Shown: positions 6,372 through 12,160 of the stretch, in pieces | Layout of the letters: each line of letters starts with the position of its first letter | Numbering within the stretch: position 1 is the stretch's first letter | NCBI GenBank assembly: GCA_050700255.1 | Contig: JBOHGX010000440.1 | Span: forward strand, 1-12,160 | Direction of reading: 5' to 3' | DNA: 12,160 nt | From: GCA-003244245 sp050700255 | GTDB lineage: Bacteria; Actinomycetota; Actinomycetes; Mycobacteriales; Pseudonocardiaceae | Translations under genes and position numbers: made by a program | The notes under the pieces: generated by a model | The model's database searches: none | What the model was told of the DNA's origin: nothing | The model's input: only the letters and a program-made list of their open reading frames with translations

Positions 6372-6983
6372 GTGGCCGACTACACCTTGCCGGATCTGCC
6401 CTATGACTATGGCGCGCTGGAGCCGCACATCGCCGGCGAGATCATGGAGCTGCATCACTCCAAACACCACGCCACCTACGTCAAGGGCGCCAACACCGCC
6501 TTGGAACAGATGGCGGAGGCGAGCACCGGTGGCCAGCTCGCGACCGTGAACATGCTGGCCAAAAACCTGGCGTTCAACCTCGGCGGCCACGTCAACCACT
6601 CGGTGTTCTGGCCGAACATGTCCCCCGACGGCGGTGACAAGCCCGACGGTGAGCTGGCCGCGGCGATCGAGGAGTACTTCGGGTCCTTCGACGGGTTCCG
6701 CCGGTACTTCACTGCGAACGCACTGGGCGTGCAGGGATCCGGTTGGTCGGTGCTGGCTTGGGACTCGTTGGGCCAGCGGCTGGTGCTCGAGCAGCTCTAC
6801 GACCACCAGGGCAACCTGGCCTCTGCCACGGTGCCGCTGCTGCTGCTCGACATGTGGGAGCACGCCTTCTACCTGCAATATCGCAACGTCAAGGCCGACT
6901 ACGTCGAGGCTTGGTGGAACGTCGCCAACTGGGCCGATGCCACCCGACGATTCGAGGCCGCCCGGTCCATCGTGCCTTCCTGA
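6372..6983 (+). CDS. sodA: Superoxide dismutase, Fe/Mn family
   Basis: A 203-residue iron/manganese superoxide dismutase, which converts superoxide to oxygen and hydrogen peroxide. The whole family pattern is present: YTLPDLPYDYGALEPHI at the start, ELHHSKHHATYV with the first metal His (about 28), GGHVNHSVFW with the second (76), GVQGSGWSVLAWD, and the C-terminal signature DMWEHAFYLQY with D160 and H164. Length is normal and there is no signal peptide. It closely resembles the actinobacterial enzymes, including the mycobacterial iron form; the metal cannot be decided by eye. GTG 6372 is the start, with GGAGG at 6362-6366, five bases upstream. A continuous open frame extends upstream through the MucR-like gene in a different frame but is not coding there. 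It may be co-transcribed with the preceding zinc finger gene. Confidence 0.95.
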   Translation: MADYTLPDLPYDYGALEPHIAGEIMELHHSKHHATYVKGANTALEQMAEASTGGQLATVNMLAKNLAFNLGGHVNHSVFWPNMSPDGGDKPDGELAAAIEEYFGSFDGFRRYFTANALGVQGSGWSVLAWDSLGQRLVLEQLYDHQGNLASATVPLLLLDMWEHAFYLQYRNVKADYVEAWWNVANWADATRRFEAARSIVPS

Positions 6984-7018
6984 CCGCCGGCTGAACCCGG
7001 AGAGGGGCCGCGAGGACC

Positions 7019-7324
7019 GTGGACAACTCCGATGAACTGATGCATGCGGTGCTGCCGGCGGCGCTGGAGGTGCTCAGCGCGTGGAGCATCGCTGAGAACG
7101 AAGCTGATCCCTCGGTGTTTCGTCAGGCCATGGATCGCACCATTGGTGACGCCGTCGGCGCCGCGGAACCGCTGCGTGGGCTGGCCGAGGTGATCTTCGG
7201 GCTGTCCTCGTTATCCGGCATCCTGCTCGACGAGCTCGCCGGTGTCACCGGCCGATCCCGTGGTGAGGTGCTGCATGCCGTCCACCTGCGTTACCTCGAT
7301 CCCCGAGCCGGACCACCGCGCTGA
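7019..7324 (+). CDS. Small helical protein of unknown function
   Basis: A 101-residue protein that I do not recognise. It is acidic and predicted all-helical (ELMHAVLPAALEVLSAWSI, PLRGLAEVIFGLSSLSGILL), has no cysteine, no signal peptide and no clear membrane helix. The start is GTG 7019 with a GGAGAGG stretch 12-18 bases upstream, 35 bases after the SOD stop, so it may be the last gene of a finger protein-SOD transcript. Its 3' end overlaps the end of the convergent S51/CysS fusion gene by 34 bases, which is unusual but possible; a false call is not excluded. Third-position GC preference fits a real gene. Confidence 0.55.
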   Translation: MDNSDELMHAVLPAALEVLSAWSIAENEADPSVFRQAMDRTIGDAVGAAEPLRGLAEVIFGLSSLSGILLDELAGVTGRSRGEVLHAVHLRYLDPRAGPPR

Positions 7325-8559
7325 CCCTCGGCCAGCAGCCAGACCGCACCCTGGGCAGTGTCGCGCACCTCGATCCCGGCTGCGGTGAGCCGGTCGCGCA
7401 AGGTGTCGGCAAGCGTCCACGAACCAAGCTCACGAGCTTGCTCTCGCAACTCCAGGAGTATGTCGACGAAGGGCCCGACGATCTCCCGTGGATCCCTCGC
7501 GCCTAGCACGGCGAGTTCGGCCAATCGCGTCACCATCCGGCGAAGCATGGCCCGTGGCCCCTCGACGCCGTCCATCTCCTCGGTGTCGGCCGACCAGTCG
7601 ACGATCGCCTGCTCCAGCTCGAGGACGGCCGTCACTGCCGCGCTGACGTCCCGGGCCCGTAGCCCGCTGTCGAAGACGTGCTCCAACCGGTCGGCCTCGG
7701 CGCGCAACGACGGTGTCGGGGCAGCCATCTCGGCGGTTGACGGCTGCGCGCTCACCGGACCGCCGCCAGCGGCTATCGCCCGAAGCTCATCGATCGCAAC
7801 GGTGCGACCGGACGCGAACACCGTGCTCACTGCCTGCCTGCGGACCGTCAACGCGCCGCGCCCCAGGACCGTCACCGTGTCCGCATCGAGGTCGAACAAG
7901 CCGGCGGTGTGTTCGTCCACACCGAGCACGATCGTGTCGGCGTCCAACCTCGGCTCCAGCAGTCGCAGCCGCCGCTCGCCGAGGTAGCAGAACCGGGTGT
8001 CGTGGGTTCCGCCTTCTGCGTTGTCGTAGTGCGGGAGCACCGCCGCGCGCAGGCCGATCTGCGCCAGCAAGTCCATGCCCTCAGCCCAGTACGGGGTCGC
8101 GCCCACCTTGTAGATCTCGTACACCGGCACGGTGGCGGTCCCCAGAGTCGCCGCCGCCGCGCTGGAGAACGCCACGCAGCCGCCACTGGTGAGCTTGCCG
8201 GCCAGGACGTCGCGCAGCCGGCTGCTCTCCCAGACCTCCAGCGCATAGGTCGGGCTTCCCGGTCCGGCGAAGACGTAATCGGCGGCGGCGATCCGGGCTA
8301 ATGCCCGCTCGCGGGCCAAGACGTCATGCGGGGTACGCCACGATGCCACGGCCAGTGGAATCAGGAGATTGCGAAAGTAGCCGACCGTGCGCTGGGAGAT
8401 CTCGTCAGCGTTCTCCTGGAAACCGTAGGGGCTGTCGAGCAGCACGGCATCGACGCGTGAAGCGCCGAGGCGCTCCACGAGCATGCGATGCACCCGCGCC
8501 ATCGTCGGGGCGGTCTCGCCGGAGCCCATGAGGGCAAGCAATCGTGGGCGGGGCGTCAC
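7291..8559 (-). CDS. S51 peptidase-like domain fused to a CysRS C-terminal-like domain
   Basis: A 422-residue two-part protein. Residues 1-250 look like the peptidase S51/type 1 glutamine amidotransferase-like group (cyanophycinase, PepE): LALMGSGETAP, DSPYGFQENADE, YVFAGPGSPTYAL, the elbow GGCVAFSSAAAATLG with a candidate nucleophile Ser at 132 or 133, and LPHYDNAEGGTHDTRF. After a low-complexity linker (about 265-285), residues 290-408 match the helical C-terminal domain of cysteinyl-tRNA synthetase: the DALR-like helices, FVDILLELREQARE, WTLADTLRDRLTAAGIEVRD, then WLL. No catalytic tRNA synthetase domain is present. The GTG 8559 start has AAAGGGG about 12 bases upstream. It follows the 8587-9078 gene by 27 bases on the same strand and probably shares its transcript. 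Similar fusions occur in actinobacterial annotation; the function is unknown. Confidence 0.8.
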   Translation of the reverse strand: MTPRPRLLALMGSGETAPTMARVHRMLVERLGASRVDAVLLDSPYGFQENADEISQRTVGYFRNLLIPLAVASWRTPHDVLARERALARIAAADYVFAGPGSPTYALEVWESSRLRDVLAGKLTSGGCVAFSSAAAATLGTATVPVYEIYKVGATPYWAEGMDLLAQIGLRAAVLPHYDNAEGGTHDTRFCYLGERRLRLLEPRLDADTIVLGVDEHTAGLFDLDADTVTVLGRGALTVRRQAVSTVFASGRTVAIDELRAIAAGGGPVSAQPSTAEMAAPTPSLRAEADRLEHVFDSGLRARDVSAAVTAVLELEQAIVDWSADTEEMDGVEGPRAMLRRMVTRLAELAVLGARDPREIVGPFVDILLELREQARELGSWTLADTLRDRLTAAGIEVRDTAQGAVWLLAEGQRGGPARGSR

Positions 8560-8586
8560 GACACGAGATCACCCCTTTGCTCACGT

Positions 8587-9078
8587 TCAGGCTCCGGAGT
8601 CGACGAGCTGACCTGCCACATCGGGGGCGTGGGCACTCACAGCGTGCCATAGCTGCGAGTGCACATCGACCGCAACGGCCACTGTCGGGCAGGTGCGGGC
8701 TACCAACGACAGGTGCCGCAGCGCATGGCCCAAGACGTGCTCCACCGCCACCACCGTGGGGCTTGGTGCTGCGGCGTCCGCAGAGCAGACGATGCGGGCG
8801 TCAGCCGGGACAGCCGCCACGGTGCCCTCGGTAGGGTTCGGGTCAGGAAGGACCGCGTAGGTCAGGATCAGCCCGGCAGGACCGTGACGCCACGATGTCG
8901 AGTGCACGACTGTCGCGGTGGGCACGTTTGCGCCAAGACCTGCGAGTTCGCCTGCCCGGGTATCCGGCCGGCATCCCGTTGGCAGGTCACCACGTGCGAT
9001 CCGCCATCGCAGCTGCGCGTCACCCGAAGCCGGTACCGACACCGACAGAAGCACCACTTCGATCTGGACGTTGTGCAC
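8587..9078 (-). CDS. Conserved-looking protein of unknown function
   Basis: A 163-residue protein without a recognised family. It begins HNVQIEVVLLSV, then LRWRIARGDLPTG, VVHSTSWRHGPAGLILTYAVLPDP, and a second half with VVAVEHVLGHALRHLSLVAR and DVHSQLWHAVSAHAP. Several His and Trp residues recur; the alternating strands (VVLLSV, LILTYAVL) suggest an alpha/beta fold, and there is no signal peptide or membrane helix. I chose GTG 9078 because AGAAGGGA lies a few bases upstream; the frame extends to 9153, but those extra residues look non-coding. It is probably co-transcribed with the S51/CysS fusion gene 27 bases downstream, so the two products may act together. Confidence 0.6.
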   Translation of the reverse strand: MHNVQIEVVLLSVSVPASGDAQLRWRIARGDLPTGCRPDTRAGELAGLGANVPTATVVHSTSWRHGPAGLILTYAVLPDPNPTEGTVAAVPADARIVCSADAAAPSPTVVAVEHVLGHALRHLSLVARTCPTVAVAVDVHSQLWHAVSAHAPDVAGQLVDSGA

Positions 9079-9168
9079 GCGGGTCCCTTCTCGACCGCCA
9101 TGAGCTTGCAACTGCGATGTTAGAGCAACCCGATTCAGCGACGACGCACTCACCCTCAGCGAAACGCG

Positions 9169-9223
9169 ACATGGATGCTTGTCGCTGTTCGGAGTCGTCT
9201 CGGAGAGCTACAAGCATCCATGT
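9169..9223. repeat. Perfect 14-bp inverted repeat with 27-base centre
   Basis: ACATGGATGCTTGT (9169-9182) and ACAAGCATCCATGT (9210-9223) are exact reverse complements around a 27-base centre. The left arm also belongs to a competing shorter hairpin, GCGACA (9166-9171) with TGTCGC (9180-9185). It lies between divergent genes, 33 bases before the gluconokinase ATG. It could be a pair of operator half-sites about four helical turns apart, or an mRNA leader switch; see findings. Confidence 0.6.
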
Positions 9224-9255
9224 GACGCTGGGGTGGGGTGGATGGGGTGAGGTCG

Positions 9256-9762
9256 ATGCAGCTCGTCGTGATGGGCGTGTCCGGTTCGGGCAAGAGCACT
9301 GTGGCAGGTCTGCTCGCCGGTCGGACCGGTTGCGCGCTGGCTGAGGGCGACGACTTCCACCCCGCGTCGAGCGTCGCCAGGATGGCCGCCGGGCGTCCGC
9401 TCGATGACCCGCTGCGCGCGCCGTGGTTGGCGGCGATCGCGTCCTGGCTCGGCGAGCGGGCCGCCCGCGGCGAGTGCGCCGTAGTCAGTTGCTCGGCGCT
9501 GACCAGGGCCTACCGGGACGTGCTGCGCGGCGCGGGCCCGGATGTCCGGATGGTTCATCTGGCGGGTCCGCGGGAGCTGGTCGCGCAGCGGCTGGCGTCG
9601 CGTCGCGGGCATTTCATGCCGCCCGAGCTCCTGGACTCCCAGTACGCCGCACTCGAGCCGCTGGAGGCCGACGAGCCCGGCATCACCGTCGACCTCGCAG
9701 CCACCCCAGAACAGATCGCCGACGAGGTCCTGCACCGCCTTCCGCCGCATTCAGCGGGCTGA
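9256..9762 (+). CDS. gntK: Gluconokinase
   Basis: A 168-residue thermoresistant-type gluconokinase, which phosphorylates D-gluconate to 6-phosphogluconate using ATP. Seen: P-loop GVSGSGKST (7-15), the substrate-side motif LAEGDDFHPASSVARMAAGRPLDD split over 31-55, the PWL segment, SCSALTRAYRDVLR, and VHLAGPRELVAQRLASRRGHFMPPELLDSQ, all in the usual order and length. ATG 9256 is chosen; it follows GGGGTGAGG, and upstream GTGs at 9238 and 9250 would only add a few residues. No gluconate permease or dehydratase gene is nearby. The inverted repeat at 9169-9223 is well placed to regulate it. It ends in an inverted repeat that overlaps its stop codon. Confidence 0.93.
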   Translation: MQLVVMGVSGSGKSTVAGLLAGRTGCALAEGDDFHPASSVARMAAGRPLDDPLRAPWLAAIASWLGERAARGECAVVSCSALTRAYRDVLRGAGPDVRMVHLAGPRELVAQRLASRRGHFMPPELLDSQYAALEPLEADEPGITVDLAATPEQIADEVLHRLPPHSAG

Positions 9763-9804
9763 GTGGGGATATTCGGCGCTGGGAAACCCGCTGAGCCCGC
9801 TGAA
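9750..9804 (+). repeat. 11-bp inverted repeat over the gntK stop codon
   Basis: TTCAGCGGGCT (9750-9760) and AGCCCGCTGAA (9794-9804) are exact reverse complements around 33 bases; CCCGCTGA occurs twice on the right side, so two pairings are possible. It may slow or end transcription; no T run follows. The rest of 9763-9906 holds only a 10-bp palindrome, CTGCTAGCAG (9870-9879). Confidence 0.35.
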
Positions 9805-9906
9805 CCAGGGCCATACGCCCGTCGAATGTCACCGAGGGGTAAGGATTGGGCACGCCGCGAAGCCGGAGACTGCTAGCAGCGTTCGGTGAGAGGGGGGTCG
9901 TCGGTC

Positions 9907-10626
9907 GTGCCGCGAGATGGCCGGGGTGCTGCGCGCAGCACCCCGCGTGCTGCGCTGCTGGTGCTGGCCAAGGCGCCGGTGCCGGGCAAGGTGAAGACCC
10001 GGCTGTGCCCGCCGGCCACGCTGGATCAGGCCGCGCGCATCGCCGCGGCGGCCCTGCTGGACACCCTGGACGCCGTGCTGGCGGTGCCACACGTGATACC
10101 GGTGGTGGCACTGACCGGCGACCTCGCCAACGCGGTCGACGCCACCGCGCTGACCGCGCGATTGCGAGCCACCACGGTGTTGCCCCAGCGCGGTACGACG
10201 CTGGGGCAGCGGATCGCGGCGGCCCACAGTGACGCCGCCGCGGTGGCCGGCCAGCTGCCGGTGTTGCAGGTCGGGATGGACTCCCCGCAGGTCGATGCAG
10301 CGCTGTTCGGCCAGTGCTTGGACCTGCTTGACGGCGACGGCGTGGACGCCGTGTACGGGCCGGCGGCCGATGGTGGTTGGTGGGCACTGGGGGTGCGGCG
10401 ACCTGCGGTGGCCGAACTGATCGCTCATGTTCCGACGTCACTCCCGGACACCGGGGCACTGACCCTGGCCGTGCTGCGGGAGTCCGGATGCCGGGTGGTG
10501 GAGCTGCCCGAGCTATCCGATGTGGACACTTGGGAGGACGCCACCGCCGTGGCCGCCGACGTGCCCGGTGGACGGTTCGCCGCCGCGGTTACCGCACTGT
10601 CTCCACAGTTGGGCAGCGGCCGGTGA
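9907..10626 (+). CDS. DUF2064/TIGR04282-family glycosyltransferase-like protein
   Basis: A 239-residue GT-A-fold protein of the DUF2064 family. Seen: LLVLAKAPVPGKVKTRLCPP (about 18-37), the signature nucleotide-binding start of the group; PQRGTTLGQRI; LQVGMDSPQV with the metal-binding Asp region; DAVYGPAADGGWWALGV; and SDVDTWEDA near the end. One subgroup is named for arsenosugar biosynthesis, but no arsenic gene is seen here, so the substrate is unknown. I chose GTG 9907 because AGAGGGGGG precedes it by nine bases; GTG 9886 lacks a site. A 24-bp palindrome lies in codons 6-13. It is the first gene of an operon: its TGA overlaps the methyltransferase GTG. Confidence 0.85.
   Translation: MPRDGRGAARSTPRAALLVLAKAPVPGKVKTRLCPPATLDQAARIAAAALLDTLDAVLAVPHVIPVVALTGDLANAVDATALTARLRATTVLPQRGTTLGQRIAAAHSDAAAVAGQLPVLQVGMDSPQVDAALFGQCLDLLDGDGVDAVYGPAADGGWWALGVRRPAVAELIAHVPTSLPDTGALTLAVLRESGCRVVELPELSDVDTWEDATAVAADVPGGRFAAAVTALSPQLGSGR
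9922..9945. repeat. Perfect 24-bp palindrome inside the 5' coding region
   Basis: The arm CGGGGTGCTGCG (9922-9933) is followed directly by its exact reverse complement (9934-9945). In RNA it gives a very GC-rich hairpin with a minimal CGCG loop, beginning 13 bases after the chosen GTG. Confidence 0.65.
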
Positions 10627-11342
10627 ACGCCGGGCAGGCTGCCGCTTTCGACGCCGCCCTGGCCGGTCGCCCTGCCCTCCTCGTCGGCGACGACGGACGG
10701 ATACTTCCGGTGGCCGCGCAGCGCTGGCTGGCACCCGCCGACGGCGAGGACGACTGGCTGTTGGACCGCTGCACCGGGCCGACTGTGGACTTGGGCTGCG
10801 GCCCTGGCCGCCTGGTTGCCGAACTGGCCGAGCGTGGTGTGCCGGTGCTGGGCGTGGACTGCTCGCCCAGAGCGGTCCGGCATTGCCATTCCCGTGGCGC
10901 TCCGGTGCTGCACCGAGATGTCTTCGCCACGCTGCCCGGCGAGGGATGGTGGCACCGCGTGCTGCTGGCCGACGGCAACATCGGCATCGGTGGGGATCCA
11001 GTCAGGTTGCTGCACCGCTGCGCCGCCCTGCTCCGCCCTGGCGGCACCATGCTGGTCGAGGCCGGGCATCCCGGAGCTGGGCTGTGGCGGGGAGCCGCCA
11101 GACTCCAGGTGGCCGGCACCGCCGCGGGTCCCTGGTTCCCGTGGGCGGTCGCCGGGTTGCAGACGCTTGCGGCGCTCGCCGGACCGGCCGGGCTGCAGGT
11201 CGGGGATCGCCATGACGCCGGCCGCTGCTTCCTCGAGCTGCGCCGCCCCCTGGGCGGGTGTCGGACGCGGGTCGCCACGTCAGCTATGTCAGCGGACGGT
11301 AAGCCCCGACAGGGGGCTGGAGAACTAGCGTCGGGAACATGA
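10623..11342 (+). CDS. Class I SAM-dependent methyltransferase
   Basis: A 239-residue methyltransferase-like protein. Motif I is TVDLGCGPGRLVAELAERG (about 54-72), followed by VLGVDCSPRAV (motif II), VLHRDVFATLPGEG (motif III region), and the post-I strand LLADGNIGIGGDPVRLLHRC and LLRPGGTMLVEAGHPG. The N-terminal 50 residues, with ALLVGDDGRILPVAAQRW, resemble a small lid. The GTG start overlaps the upstream TGA in GTGA, and its own TGA overlaps the ATG of the next gene, so translation is probably coupled along the operon. The methyl acceptor is unknown. The stretch 10377-10622 in this frame is open but antisense-like and not part of the gene. Confidence 0.85.
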   Translation: MNAGQAAAFDAALAGRPALLVGDDGRILPVAAQRWLAPADGEDDWLLDRCTGPTVDLGCGPGRLVAELAERGVPVLGVDCSPRAVRHCHSRGAPVLHRDVFATLPGEGWWHRVLLADGNIGIGGDPVRLLHRCAALLRPGGTMLVEAGHPGAGLWRGAARLQVAGTAAGPWFPWAVAGLQTLAALAGPAGLQVGDRHDAGRCFLELRRPLGGCRTRVATSAMSADGKPRQGAGELASGT

Positions 11343-12160
11343 CCGCGCTGCACCGGTGGGCCCGTCGAGTAACCGAGCATCCTCCGCCCGGACCGTTCCG
11401 GGCCGGCTTCTGGCGTAGCCCGCTGCGCGGGCCGTGGTTCACCGCGGTGCTCGGTGCCGCCTTGCTGCCCGGTATCACGCTGATGTTCCTCACCGGGCTG
11501 GCCTCTTATGCGGCCTACAACCCCAACCTGGCTCCCGGCAACGACACCACACCGGACAAGGGATTGCTGGGCTCGTGGCTGCCGACCTGGCCGGCAAGCC
11601 CGTCCTGGCTGTACTGGGTGAACCAGGGCGTGCACGTCACCCTTGGCTTGGTGCTCATCCCGATCGTGCTGGCCAAGCTGTGGTCGGTGCTGCCCAAGCT
11701 GTTCGAGTGGCCGCCGGTCCGGTCGATCACTCACCTGCTGGAGCGCGCCTCGCTGCTGCTGCTCGTCGGTGGCGCGGTGTTTGAGCTGGTCACAGGTGTG
11801 ATGAACATCCAGTACTTCTACGCCTGGCCGTTCAGCTTCTACCAGGCGCACTACTACGGGGCGTGGGTGTTCATGTCCGCGTTCGTCGTGCACGTGGGGT
11901 TGCGGCTGCCTCGGATGGTTAGCGCACTGCGCGCGCGCAGCCTGCGCCAGGAGCTGCGCACCCCACTGTCGGCGACCACCCCGGAAGAACCCGACCCCGA
12001 CCACCTGGTGTCCCCCGATCCCGCTCCGCCGACCATCTCGCGGCGGGGTGCGTTGGGCATGGTCGCGGCCAGCTCGGCGGCGCTGCTCGGGCTCAGCGTG
12101 GGGCAGACCATCGGCGGCCCAGCTCGATCGACGGCGCTGCTGGCCCCGCGCGGGCAGGAC
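11339..12160 (+). CDS. Molybdopterin oxidoreductase with cytochrome b-like membrane domain (partial)
   Basis: The first 274 residues of a protein running past the window end. Four membrane helices (about 33-58, 92-117, 134-156, 169-190) form a cytochrome b561-like domain with His 99, 171 and 185 (H-x13-H in helix 4) as possible heme ligands; H132 is at the edge of helix 3. After a polar proline-rich linker (205-232) comes ISRRGALGMVAASSAALLGL, a twin-arginine motif (R235, R236) and hydrophobic helix. Actinobacterial proteins with this layout continue into an SUOX-type molybdopterin domain outside the membrane; that domain is not visible here, so the molybdenum call is by architecture. ATG 11339 overlaps the upstream TGA. 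Such proteins are thought to insert by combined Sec and Tat action, as shown for the actinobacterial Rieske protein. Confidence 0.75.
   Translation, partial: MTALHRWARRVTEHPPPGPFRAGFWRSPLRGPWFTAVLGAALLPGITLMFLTGLASYAAYNPNLAPGNDTTPDKGLLGSWLPTWPASPSWLYWVNQGVHVTLGLVLIPIVLAKLWSVLPKLFEWPPVRSITHLLERASLLLLVGGAVFELVTGVMNIQYFYAWPFSFYQAHYYGAWVFMSAFVVHVGLRLPRMVSALRARSLRQELRTPLSATTPEEPDPDHLVSPDPAPPTISRRGALGMVAASSAALLGLSVGQTIGGPARSTALLAPRGQD

Noticed and set aside
9169..9223. Inverted repeat as terminal repeats of a mobile element
   Set aside because: Only 27 bases lie between the arms, no transposase gene and no target duplication were seen.
11333..11338. GGGAAC directly before the oxidoreductase ATG as an ECF -35 box
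   Set aside because: No CGAC box 17 bases downstream and the site touches the start codon; the gene is translationally coupled to the one before it.
10589..12004. Long minus-strand open frame opposite the methyltransferase and oxidoreductase
   Set aside because: Composition is typical of an antisense GC shadow and the plus-strand genes have clear motifs.
1..12160. CRISPR arrays, tRNA, rRNA, phage or transposase genes
   Set aside because: No regularly spaced repeats, no tRNA-like cloverleaf and no recognisable mobile-element proteins were seen on reading both strands.

Overview
This is a GC-rich window with dense coding, GTG starts, short intergenic gaps and stop-start overlaps (GTGA, ATGA), which together point to an actinobacterium. 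The closeness of the ECF sigma factor to mycobacterial SigC, with an actinobacterial Ros/MucR-like protein, suggests the Mycobacteriales/Pseudonocardiales side of the phylum. That placement is inference.

Left end (1-1052): two divergent gene remnants meet head to head. One is a PepSY-associated membrane protein without its N-terminal part (minus strand). The other is the C-terminal part of a CorA-type metal ion channel (plus strand). Both 5' halves are missing at one junction near 661-690, so this is either a real deletion scar or a chimeric assembly join. A large fused family III CoA-transferase (minus) follows at 1158-2990.

Metal/sigma island (3115-5557), the most interesting part: an SigC-type ECF sigma factor gene sits among two paralogous zinc-binding anti-sigma (ZAS) proteins with nearly the same first 60 residues. 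One ZAS is fused to four transmembrane helices with a histidine-rich external loop. The other is fused to a domain resembling the Cys-rich four-helix copper storage proteins (Csp/DUF326), with most of the expected cysteines replaced. A small low-affinity iron permease-type membrane protein lies between them. Both anti-sigma genes have the same promoter, GGGAAC-N17-CGAC(A/C)A, ending 7 bases before a GTG that would be the first base of a leaderless mRNA. I infer a two-branch, probably copper- or thiol-responsive, SigC circuit with one membrane and one soluble sensor.

Middle (5626-9078): a Ros/MucR-like zinc finger protein just upstream of an iron/manganese superoxide dismutase, a small helical protein of unknown function, and a minus-strand pair made of an unrecognised protein followed by an S51 peptidase-like domain fused to a cysteinyl-tRNA synthetase C-terminal domain.

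Right end (9154-12160): a long inverted repeat precedes a gluconokinase gene. Then comes a tightly coupled three-gene operon: a DUF2064/TIGR04282 nucleotidyl/glycosyltransferase-like protein, a SAM methyltransferase, and a molybdopterin oxidoreductase with an N-terminal four-helix cytochrome b-like membrane domain and an internal twin-arginine motif. The last gene runs off the window. I saw no tRNA, rRNA, CRISPR array, insertion sequence or phage gene.
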